From positions 1,302,001 to 1,366,000 of the forward strand of contig JAJUBI010000008.1 of NCBI GenBank assembly GCA_022419385.1: a stretch of 64,000 bases of DNA, written 5' to 3'. Below the pieces are notes generated by a model that was not told the DNA's origin, made no database searches, and saw nothing but the letters and a program-made list of their open reading frames with translations. This document shows, piece after piece, positions 34,415 to 44,123 of this stretch. Both the position numbers and the translations under genes were made by a program. Position 1 is the first letter of the stretch. Each line of letters begins with the position of its first letter. The DNA comes from Paraconiothyrium sp. Pb-2020. Its lineage: Eukaryota > Ascomycota > Dothideomycetes > Pleosporales > Didymosphaeriaceae.

Positions 34415-35615
34415 TCCAAACAAGACCGATCTTTGTTGTCCCTGCCTGGTCAATTAGAGCCAACGTCACCGTGCTGTTTTCCAGACCAGTTGGACACACA
34501 GACAACTACTACCCTCTAGGTGGGCGGATGCTCTAGGACTTTCGCAAGAGCCACTCCTTCAAGAATGTATTTGGAAAATTCGGACGGTCAATGACGAGAA
34601 GTTGCGTGATTATACCCTTTTCAATAGGGGTTGGTATATTTCGAGACAGGATGATGTCAAACGGTTAAGGACTCGCGCATGGTATCAGGAGTCGTGCACA
34701 CTACATGGAACCAAGCTGTAACGAAGAACATGAACCTTGTTGGAGATGGATATGAGCCACTTCGGTTGGTTTTAGGTAGTAAGAATGGTGAATGAAACAA
34801 CTTCCAGAGAACACCAGATAGAGAATCTCTGATATTCGCTACGAATAAGTGATACAATCGAAATTACTTGACGTACCAATATTGAGGTCATGAAAACCTT
34901 CACAGTGAACGCCTTTCCTGGCATATCTTGTTTGCAAGCACACGAAATCTCCACAGCATCCCCGATCAGCGACACCATGAACAACTAAATCTAAGTGGCG
35001 CGTACGTAGACAACGGTGTAGAAGAAACAGGAGGTTGGAAGTGGGACAAGCGATGCAGAGGTTGACTGCGTTCTGGGTACTATTAAGTAACGCCTTTGCG
35101 TACCACGGTTCCTAATCTGACAGTTTGGTGCCCTATTTAACCTCTACCAGGCCCAAAAAGTCAGATTCAACAGGACCTGGCCAATCACCAGCATCCTATA
35201 GTGCATAGACTGGCTGAAATGCTATAAGATAGGTATTTTCCATAGAAAGGTGGCATAGGAACTTTTGTCAGGCACCGATACCACTCAATAATGAACTAAG
35301 TCTAAATCACAGTATTTCTCACAAAGTTTACCTAACAGCACGTAAGAAAGGTGCCGAAAGAGGTACACAAAATGGGCGAGCCTCTAGGCAGGATCCATAT
35401 AGATCACTCATTAAAAGGATGAGATGTTGCATGTGTAAAGTACAGTATCATTCAAGCTGACATGCCCTCTCAAGAGATGCAGCCTAGCATTATCGGATGC
35501 TAAGCTACATAATACAGCAACAGGCCATCTGTATTGTTCCAGCCTCCCAAGTCATACCTTATCATGCTGCATCCACCATCACAAGACACTCCCAGCTTCC
35601 CGCACCCTAACACTT
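34415..35615. other. Intergenic, ~1.2 kb
   Basis: Convergent spacer between the F-box gene and the 2EXR gene. AT-richer, no supported feature. Confidence 0.5.
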
Positions 35616-36364
35616 TCAGCGCGGAGCCGAGAAGATCTTGTCGCCGTAATAACGATCATTTTCCGAATCATAGTAGTAGTTGCGCCAGTGATCGTGTCGA
35701 AGTGCTACAAGTATCTCGGATCCGGGGTAGCTAACTTCTAGTATATCGCAGACCTGGTACCAAACAGATTCCGTTGCTTGACAGGGATGGGAGCATAGAA
35801 GAGCTTCCAAGTGTAGGCGCTTCAACCCGGGACATAAGCCTGGAAGACTAGTTCCGGTGGTCTGCAACATTTCGACACTGTTACAGACTATGTGGATTGA
35901 CGTGATAGCCTGTCGCTGGAGAGTATTGGCGCTCCCCCGCAAGAAGGCTATATACGATGTATGCTCCGAGAGATTGTGCATGAAGCTGAAGTGGCTGAGG
36001 CTCCAAGGAAGGAGATATACTTCGGAACGGGTTTGGCGGCAAGCGTGGAGCAAACCCAGGTCTTTCACAGGCTTTAAAGGGTGAAAAGAGCCAATAAAAA
36101 GGCTAAATTCCCAGAAAATGTTGTTGAAGACGTATCCATAGACTCGATTTCGCAATTCTGCGGGTAACTTGAGCAGTGGAGATTGTCGCTGATTGCGGAG
36201 AGTGCTGTCTTTGATTAGCTTTCTCTCTTAGTTCTCAAATGAGTTTTAACTCACATGGCTTTCAAGTGATCCGAAGTCGGGCTTGGAAAGATTGGGAAGA
36301 GTTCCTGCGACGCCATTGTAGAGGGCGCCTCCGAGGCGTTGGACTCGAGATTCTTGAGATTCAT
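35616..36364 (-). CDS. 2EXR/F-box-like domain protein
   Basis: Exons 36364-36255 and 36204-35616, with a 50-nt intron (GTGAGT..GCTAATC..ACAG), give 232 aa. The join yields TLRNQRQSPLLKLPAELRNR, the characteristic start of the fungal 2EXR (F-box-like) family: a basic RNQ, SPLL, then LPAELRNRVYGYVF. Further conserved pieces are LLHACRQTRSEVYLLPWS and the hydrophobic strands around ITSIHIVCNSVEML. Family members are very numerous in Pleosporales-type fungi and functionally undefined. An in-frame ATG at 36439 would add 25 residues, and one at 36316 (MASQELF) would remove 16. The exact start is uncertain. Confidence 0.8.
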
Positions 36365-36692
36365 GAGTGTGAGTGCCAGGTCGAGGGTGCAGGGCAGTCG
36401 ACACTTTATAGTGTATAATAGAATACTATTCTGCGCCAAGAAGATCTAGGATATGCTGATCCGTGCACGCGTCCGTGAGCTTTCGATGCAGGGGTCCATG
36501 CGTGCCCAGGTGAATTCAGTCACACGTGACCAGTGGGAAGGTGAAAAGCCCATGGACACATGCCGTTCCCTTTTTGAGATCCACTGGTTCAAAATAAGTA
36601 GAGACTCGAAGAAATGGGCATGGACAACTTTGCACGTCTAGATCCTCTCATTATGTATAAAATCGTGACAGATAGAGGTAATGTGTGCCTAG
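36365..36692. other. Divergent/convergent spacer, ~330 nt
   Basis: Upstream region of the 2EXR gene and downstream of GH43. Nothing specific seen. Confidence 0.4.
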
Positions 36693-38599
36693 TCAAGGCT
36701 CTTCAATCACTTGTTTGATACCTGTGTATCTCCAGTTAGACATGTAAATTTCGAATGCTCCTTCACCGTGTCGACCGTTAGTTGTGGCATATGCGCCGAC
36801 TGTAGTGCCTGCATATCTCGTTAGCTCAACATTAGCAAGGCTGCACAGTGTGTCTCACCTGAGTACACAGGAACCAACAGATCGCCCCTCGTATAGCCAA
36901 ACACCCGCATATCCACATCGCTCGATCCAGCAGCACCAGCAGAGAAGCTGTAGTGTGTAATATTAACCGCCTCGATCTGGAACTTCAACTTCGAGTCCGC
37001 CCACTCTTCCGGAAGTTCTGTCAACTCCTCAACCCATCTTGTTGCATTCTTCGGCCGGAAGCTACTTTCACCGATACCACCAAAGCGAATATACGGCTTT
37101 GGCGCAGCATCAGGTCTTAGCCCTATTGTGTCCGAGATAGGACCGATGCCGTTCTCCGGTAATGGATAGATAGTGCCTGAAGTTTGGTTCTTTGGCTCCG
37201 TGGAGCTAAGTAGTACAATTCCTATGTCAAAGTGCTGCGACTGATCTTGGAAGATGGAAATACCCGCCTCTTCCGAGTCTCGAGTCAGATATCCTAGCCA
37301 GTCAATTTCAACACTAAACTTGAAGAGAGTATGAGATTGGCGGCGAGAAATGAAGGTTTGGCCTCGTCCAAGTGAAGAATCCCCGTCAAAGCCGGTCAAG
37401 TTTAGCATAGAAGAACGTAGAGCCAATGTATTTTCGTGATCCTGCGGTGACATCTCATAGTTCTTTGGGTGGGGAATGCGCCAGTGCAGAAAATGGGGCG
37501 GTATCTGGCATCCGGGTTTAAAATCAACTTCGTCATCAGCGTCCACCAGTTGTCCGTTCCCTTCAACAGGAACGGTTTCAGGGCCTGATGGTTGCGGAAG
37601 AGTAAAGTGTCCGGTCATAACTCCAGAGACATTCTGGAATGTAGGATACTCTCCTTCCGGCCACTCTACGGGTACTAGAATGGTTTCACGGCCCATGGGG
37701 AAGTTGGCTTGGTAAGGATCATCTGCATAGTTGCCGCCGGCGCGCACACTCAGGCCAGATGCCCACCACTGGCCGTTGCTGTCCTGGAAAAGGTCCGCGT
37801 GGCCAACAGCTTGAAAATAAGATTCGGTGTGGTTGTATGCAGTAAGTAGTGGATTGTTTGAAGCTCCTTCGTAAGGTCCGTGTAAGCTTCGAGAGCGAGC
37901 CATTGTCACCATATGCTTCTCACGAGTTCCACCCTCTGCCAGTAACACGTAGTACCATCCATCTTTCTTGTATACACGAGCCCCTTCTGGCGACGCTCCC
38001 CCAGAACCCATCCAAAGCCATTTGTATGGCAGCGTGACCTCTCCGGTGGTAAGATTAACTGGAGCGTGGACGACGCCCGAAGAATTGAATGTGCTGGTCA
38101 CCCAAGCAGTTCCATCATCGTCCCAGAATGGAGTAGGATCGATACCCGGACCATAGTAATGGATAGGGTCATCCCAGTCACCGTATGGGTCTCGCGTATT
38201 GAAGATGATGTTGTCCCATCGAGTGAGGTTCTCTCTTGGGAGGGCCTGATTTACGAGAGTCGTAATAATGGTGAAGAGCCCGTCTCTGTATCGGATGGTT
38301 GGGGCGTAGATTCCGCTCTGGCCACGATTAACATAGCCAAGGTATGGTAGCTGCTCCGGCCGATTCAAAGCGTTCGATACATGCTTCCAGTGCAGTAAAT
38401 CTCGACTTGCATATACTGGCAGTCCAGGAAACCAATTGAACGTAGATGTCGTGCAGAAGAATGTGTTGTTATACTCGGGTACGAATATGCATGATGGGTC
38501 TGGGTGAAAGCCAGGAAGAATCGGATTGTTGTATGAAGATTGTTGAGCCTGCGTGAAGCCCGATATCAGTATGCTCAGTATGAGCCAGTGCAATTGCAT
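36693..38599 (-). CDS. Secreted GH43 glycoside hydrolase (beta-xylosidase/arabinofuranosidase type)
   Basis: Exons 38599-36859 and 36808-36693 (50-nt intron) give 618 aa. The start at 38599 puts a clean signal peptide (MQLHWLILSILISGFTQAQ) at the N-terminus, so it is preferred over an ATG 12 codons upstream. The five-blade propeller carries the GH43 triad: Asp34 in PGFHPDPS (base), Asp154 in GIDPTPFWDDDG (pKa modulator) and Glu205 in GGASPEGARVY (acid). A C-terminal beta-sandwich module starts around residue 400 (LHWRIPHPKNYEMSPQ onward), as in xylan-active GH43 enzymes with a DUF1349-like domain. The last exon supplies GTTVGAYATTNGRHGEGAFE, which completes that sandwich. Many N-glycosylation sites fit secretion. 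Likely substrate is xylan or arabinoxylan side chains (inference). Confidence 0.92.
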
Positions 38600-39087
38600 G
38601 GTGACCTGGTGGTATTGTTGCGCCTGATTGCCCACTCTGGTCGGAAGAGCAAGTACTTATGTATCATGACAATTGCTCCGGCTACGACAACCACCTGAGC
38701 AACGTCTATCCCAAGATTCAGGATTCATCCAGGAAAATCCAGGTTGCGGCTCCACTTTCTCCCTAAAAGAGTTCAGTCGTACTCAGATTTCCACTTGGCG
38801 ATGCAATTACAAGTACCCTAATGAGTAACTTGTTCGGCGTATCGTTTTCCGGATGTTCGTGTTCGTGGAGAAATCCCCAGCTTCCCCAGGTCTTGGAATC
38901 CATAGCCATCGGTGCAAGCTTGAATTTAGCCTAAAGAGAGTTTTTAGTGATGGTATGATCGACATACAAGTGTGCGAAAGCTCTTAGCCCTTCTGGTCAC
39001 GTGTGGGCCAAGTAGAAAGACACTATTCCGAGAATGATTGGCAATGCAAGATTGAGTTCCATCGAATATTATCAGATCTCCTCAAAT
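38600..39087. other. Intergenic, ~490 nt
   Basis: Promoter region of the minus-strand GH43 gene. No gene. Confidence 0.4.
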
Positions 39088-39518
39088 CTACAACTTGCTA
39101 ACGAAGCCACCAGCATCCTTCGTGAACAGCACCGTCAACGGCTCCGCCAATAAATCCTCATCCTTGAACGACTTGCCCAATGCCTTGTAGTGGTCGCTTG
39201 AACCGTGCGCCTGCAGCGAAGCCTGATCCTTGTATCTGAAGAAAGAAATCCGTCAGTATCTAGCAATATGATAGCATTCCTAACGTACGTTTCGAGCATC
39301 ACGACGACTGGCGCATCACCTTTTGTCTCGAGATTGATCTGATACCTGAGTGTTCCTGGCTCTTTCTCTTTCACGGCATCTGCGGCCACTTGGAGGAGTT
39401 CTACTACCTAGATACGTGTGTTAGGGCTGTCTGAGGTTTCACGGAAGGGTCGGAATACTCGGTCGGCCTTTCCGGGCTTGGGCTTGAGAATTGCGATGAC
39501 GTCGAAGGGGGCAGACAT
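39088..39518 (-). CDS. Antibiotic biosynthesis monooxygenase (ABM) domain protein
   Basis: Three exons, 39518-39459, 39407-39289 and 39235-39088 (introns 51 and 53 nt), give 108 aa. The sequence MSAPFDVIAILKPKPGKADR-VVELLQVAADAVKEKEPG then TLRYQINLETKGDAPVVVML and ETYKDQASLQAHGSSDHYKA is a single ABM ferredoxin-like domain: beta strand, helix, EPGTLRY strand, then the ETYKDxxALxxHxxSxHF-like signature. Domains of this kind dimerise; some are heme-independent monooxygenases and others enzyme-like scaffolds. No cofactor site can be assigned here. It is short, cytosolic, and lies between GH43 and the aspartic protease, all on the minus strand. Confidence 0.88.
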
Positions 39519-39756
39519 GTTTGTGATGATAGTGATGTTCTACTAGAATGGTGGTACAGGGAGACAGGGCGCATAGACGACTTAGTAGGTAGGATATTTG
39601 CTTTGTAATGAATGTAGCTCCGATGATGCTGTTGTGGGGAGGTAAGAGTGGAGCCGAGGTGTGCCGAGGTACGTCTGAAAAAGTTCATCAGCGTTGTAGA
39701 CTAATCACAAACAAGAGCAACATATTGTAGAACTTGAAATAAGATAGCCATGTCGG

Positions 39757-41028
39757 TTATTCCCATCTGGATTGTGCTATCTGCAACTGCAGATCGTCTG
39801 CGTCGTACACCACATACGCGCTCCTAATGAACGAATTACCCAGCAAGAAAATTCCCGAACCATTATTCGAAAGCACACCCAAGTAGCACAACTCCGTGCC
39901 ATTCTCGCTCCGCACTTCGCCTAGATTCGCCGGCATGCCGAATGGGTAGATGATCTCGCTGTAGGGCACACAGACCTGCGGCCCTTCTGCGCCATCTTTA
40001 CCCGCGAACCCGAAGTGCAGTGAATCAGGCGATGAGCGCAGCGAGCAAGGCACATACGATGTATTGCGGTAAGTGCGCAGCGTGACGTCGAGGGGCGCGG
40101 CGATGGTGTCGTAAAGGCCTTGTGGGACGTACATGTTTGGAGATCCCGTGTCGAGAATGGCGTTGTAGGTTGTATTGATGACAGATTCTTCGCTACCGTT
40201 CTGCCCGTCGCGCCTGATGAGAGATGTCAAGCTGATGGACCAGGCGGTGAAGTCGTCGCCTGCAGGCGTAGGAATTTTGGATGTCAAGGGCGTACTTTTC
40301 AGTTCGCCTTGTGTCTTAGACTCGTCAATGCCGCCGAAGAAAATGGTACCCTCCTTGGCGTCCTGGCTGTTGAGCCAGACGCTGAAAAGCCGCTTAGAGA
40401 TGTAGCCGAGGCGGTAGAGGTTTTCCCATAGAACTACAGAGCCATTCACCTCACGGTTCTGCAATTGGCTTCCTAGACCCACGATGCCCCATGTCTGTGC
40501 ATCGAAGATGGTGTCGATGACATTGACAAGGGCAACCGGATGCTGAGGGACTGCGACACCACCGACGCCAATTGTATCGTTGTAGAATTCGCCAAGCATT
40601 ATGTTGTCTGGCGTAAGACCGTAAGATGCATTGAAGATGAAGTGGATGTCAAGTGCTGTTGATGAGGCGTTGGGGTTCCATACTGGAAGTGGGCAATTCG
40701 GTGTACATGCTGGGGATGATGCGGAGGGAACCCAGGTGAAGGGTGACCCAGTATCGGGCATGATTGAGAACTTCTGAGGTGGAGTTCCGACGGTTACTTC
40801 TATTTCAAGGTGCTGCAAAGAGTCAGCCTCGAGTCGAAGGTGCCCTCCACTGCACGGTCATACTTGTTTGTCTAATCTGTTGTAGACGGGCACCTCGATA
40901 GCGTGCCCATGCTTTTCAGCCTTGCGAGCCATTTGTGCATAGTTCCCGACATCGTCTTGTATACCCAAGCCCGCTGCTTGTCCAAGAGCGATTTGCGTGA
41001 GTATAAGGCTGTGTATGAAGAGTGGCAT
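39757..41028 (-). CDS. Secreted aspartic protease (A1 family)
   Basis: Exons 41028-40864 and 40812-39757 (51-nt intron, GTATGA..GCAG) give 406 aa. A signal peptide (MPLFIHSLILTQIALGQA) is followed by a pro-region of about 35 residues and the mature N-terminus around HAIEVPVYNR. The two catalytic motifs are DTGS at Asp75 (IMPDTGSPFTWV) and DTGS at Asp276 (AILDTGSPNMYV), with the flap Tyr likely in NASYG. The C-terminal lobe closes with IFLLGNSFIRSAYVVYDADD. There is no Ser-rich tail or GPI site, so it should be released. The sequence is of the candidapepsin/yapsin-like branch rather than a classical penicillopepsin. Confidence 0.92.
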
Positions 41029-41682
41029 TGTTCCTTAGTCGCAGGCAACAACAGGTGACCCACCAGGCTATTTAGCTCTTCTCCAGTTCATCTCCCGCCG
41101 CGAACGCTTGCACAGGCGGCCTGCTCATCTGTCCGGGATTTGTGTCGCGTACGATTCGCTTGCCGTCCCATCTGACCAAGAGTCGGAGGCTAGCAGGGTG
41201 CCTTACATGGCGTTCGCATGGTGCAGACCAATGGCGAACCAGAGGTGACAGATCTCGCCGTGACATTGTTGCAGTGAGCTCTTCCGTATAGATCGAGTGC
41301 CTGCCAACGTTTATAGTTCTCAGACACATGCGGTTGTGTAAACGCGACCGGTACGCGCCTTTTAGCGCGGACGCGACTTTGCTGATGACATCATCGACTT
41401 TTTTCTGAGCGCGAAGGCAATGAAAGTCACAATGGGATATCTCACTGTCTACCTATGGTAGAGTCGAGTACGCTGTCCTCAACATTAAGTCTGTCTATCA
41501 CTTAACCCTTAAAAGCGCTTTCAGCACACAGCAAACTTCTCTGTCGATACCAGGTCATCCGTCGTTCCAGAAGGGGTTCATATATCATTTGATCTTTCGA
41601 ACGTGTATCTCTTTGCATGTACATGCGAAGTGCCTTTCTACGAGCGGCAGAACACCAATTCACCCCTCTCTCAACAGTCACA
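41029..41682. other. Divergent promoter region, ~650 nt
   Basis: Shared upstream region of the aspartic protease (minus) and AlkB homologue (plus). No gene. Confidence 0.5.
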
Positions 41683-42675
41683 ATGAAACGCAGCGCAATA
41701 GATTCGTTCTTCAAGCCATCCACTCCCAAGAAGCCGAAATACGAAGCCAACACAAATGCATCCAATCACCATTCCTATCCCCACCCAATACCACACCTAC
41801 CGACAAACTTTCAAGAACAACTTGCCTTCGCCCCCGCGGAAGAAGGCAAAACCATCAACGACCGCCTTCATCTTGACCTCGTCTACTATCAGCCCTATAT
41901 CCCCTCATCGATAGCCCCAGGCGTCTTCGACTTCCTCCGCCAAGAGCTACCCTTCTACCGCGTGCAATACAACATCAAGCGCGGCCCCGTAGAGACGCAG
42001 ATCAACACGCCACGCTACACCACTGTCTTCGGAGTAGATGAAACATCCCGCTTTGATGAAGAGGGGGAGATTCTGGATGCGAAGACAGGGAAGAAGGTAG
42101 AGAAGGGCAAGTACAAGTGCACGCCGCGACCTATACCACAGTGCCTCGACTACCTGCGCAAGCTCACCGAGGGAACCACCAACGAGACGTACAATTTCTG
42201 CCTTGTGAATTACTACGCCGACGGTAAAGACTCTATCTCTTACCACTCAGACGATGAGCGCTTCCTAGGCCCGGATCCGGCAATTGCTTCGTTCTCGCTC
42301 GGCGCGAAGCGAGATTTCTTGATGAAGCACAAACCGATACCGCCGGGTCCTGAGCCAGTCCCGGAGCCGAAGCAAGTCAAATTGCCGTTGGGTTCGGGCG
42401 ATATGGTGTTGATGAGAGGGAAGACGCAGACAATGTGGCTGCATAGCATCCCCAAGAGGGCGGGTGATGAGGCGAAGAAGGGAAGGATAAACATTACGTT
42501 TCGGAAGGCTCTCGTGAAGGGAGGAACGGAGAACTACTATCAGTACAACGTGGGAAAAGGTGGAGTTTTCAGATGGAGTGCGAAGGAGAAGATGATGGTG
42601 CCGTGGGTGAAGGGTAGTGAGAGGATCGCAGCTCCATTGACAGTCGGAACGAACGGGTCATTGAAGCGAGAATAA
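41683..42675 (+). CDS. AlkB-like 2-oxoglutarate/Fe(II) DNA-repair dioxygenase
   Basis: A single exon of 330 aa from the ATG at 41683 (an upstream in-frame ATG at 41617 is in non-conserved sequence). The jelly-roll core is of ALKBH2/3 type. Iron ligands are His188 and Asp190 in SYHSDDE and His254 in WLHSIPKR. The 2-oxoglutarate-binding Arg pair is R268..R274 in RINITFR. Upstream NYYADGKDSISYHSDDE is the signature block. The N-terminus MKRSAIDSFFKPST carries a PCNA-box-like I-x-x-FF. Known role of the family: oxidative demethylation of 1-methyladenine and 3-methylcytosine in DNA. The nuclear repair role and PCNA binding are inference. Confidence 0.92.
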   Translation: MKRSAIDSFFKPSTPKKPKYEANTNASNHHSYPHPIPHLPTNFQEQLAFAPAEEGKTINDRLHLDLVYYQPYIPSSIAPGVFDFLRQELPFYRVQYNIKRGPVETQINTPRYTTVFGVDETSRFDEEGEILDAKTGKKVEKGKYKCTPRPIPQCLDYLRKLTEGTTNETYNFCLVNYYADGKDSISYHSDDERFLGPDPAIASFSLGAKRDFLMKHKPIPPGPEPVPEPKQVKLPLGSGDMVLMRGKTQTMWLHSIPKRAGDEAKKGRINITFRKALVKGGTENYYQYNVGKGGVFRWSAKEKMMVPWVKGSERIAAPLTVGTNGSLKRE

Positions 42676-44123
42676 ATGAAGAAAAGAGTGGCGGTGCTAG
42701 TGTAGGTGATAATGTGGAGACGAGAAAGTGACGAAGGTAGGAGAGTAGACTTCCCAACCGTAGGGACTCGGCACTGTCAAGCTTGACTCCTTTATTTAGG
42801 TAGTCGGAGCTGGCTGATTGATCTGCATCAGAATCGATACTGTAACGCCCTTTATCTGCTACTGCATTGAAGCCATGTCGTTCACCCGAGCACCTGCATG
42901 GAGATCCCACGTGATCGGACCACGATGCAAGCTCTCTCCAACTGCAGAGCAGCCATGAACTCGATGCAAGCTTTGATGGACGCCATGGGTAGTCTCGGCC
43001 TTACACCGGTAGTGCGATGGAGATGGTGGCTTGTGCTTTCCGACCCCGCCCTCAAAGAGCAAGACAGCAAGTCGAACCATGGCACCCACGAATGTCACGA
43101 GAATAAGCGTCGGTCGATGGCTGCGGGTTCCGATGTGTGACTCATGAGTGCATCTGCTGCTACAGGGATTAGTAAGACCAGCCTGCATGAAGATGAGCAC
43201 AGTGACGAAGGGGAGGGCGATGAGATAGAGTTCTTGGCGTCGTGCCCTCTGAAAGAAGGCGGAGTTAATAACCTGAGCCCGCTTTCCTTCCACTCTTCTG
43301 CCCCAAACGTCGCGCAACACAGCGCGCAACACAAGCGCATACTCGACGACGCCTTCGACTCATCTCTCGGAGCATATACGACCTCTCTAGGACGTCATTG
43401 ACCAGCTGCGTTGATTGCGCATTCCAATCAGTCGACCAATCCGTAGGGGCGGTGAAGCCGACCGAATTGTTGTGCGTCGCATCACCATTCCACACTGGCT
43501 GCGCGAAGGCTTATCTGAAGAGCGCAGACTCTAGCGATCGCAGGGCATCGAGTGGTTCCCTCGCGACAGCCGTAGGCCTGTTCCTCTTACTACGTAGCAG
43601 CTCGGAGCCTTTTTGGAGCCCTTACCCGACGAAGGGCTCTTCGCGCATTGTGCTGAGGAGCTCGCCCGACGTACACACAATCGCTGCTTCCTTAGGATTT
43701 AAGCACACGGAATCTACGCGCGAACGAATACTTACGGAATAAGAGCTTGCGACAGCTCTATCAACCATATAAGCGGCCTAGAAGAGGAGTGAGAGGACGC
43801 AAGAACAACCCCGCCAGGCTGGGACCAACACTCTTAAGCTGAGACCCATAGTGGGTTGGCGTGGAGTTACGACTGTATTTAAGACCGTGTCATCCCACAA
43901 CCCAAAGGTTGCCATCCAAGCGACCTTTTCGCACACTCTTCCTGCGCTCCCTGGTCAGTCGCTAGCCAGTTCAACGCATAGCTGCTCCTGCGCCTCCTCT
44001 AGCTCCGGACGCCTCGTCCATCACGAGCTGTTGTGAAGGGATCCTCAACCTTCACCCATCGGATTTACGACACTAACTCCGTTCTCTCCGCGAGAGCGAC
44101 GCGCCTGTACCACTGTCGACAGC
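42676..44123. other. Intergenic, ~1.45 kb
   Basis: No gene supported. An 85-aa acidic plus frame (43144-43401) with an ATG, and a 157-aa minus frame (43332-42859), lack any signature. The last ~250 nt are C/T-rich, consistent with the leader of the Zn2Cys6 gene. Confidence 0.4.

Noticed and set aside
42859..43401. Overlapping minus 157-aa and plus 85-aa frames
   Set aside because: Neither shows a domain. The acidic plus frame has an ATG but no other evidence.
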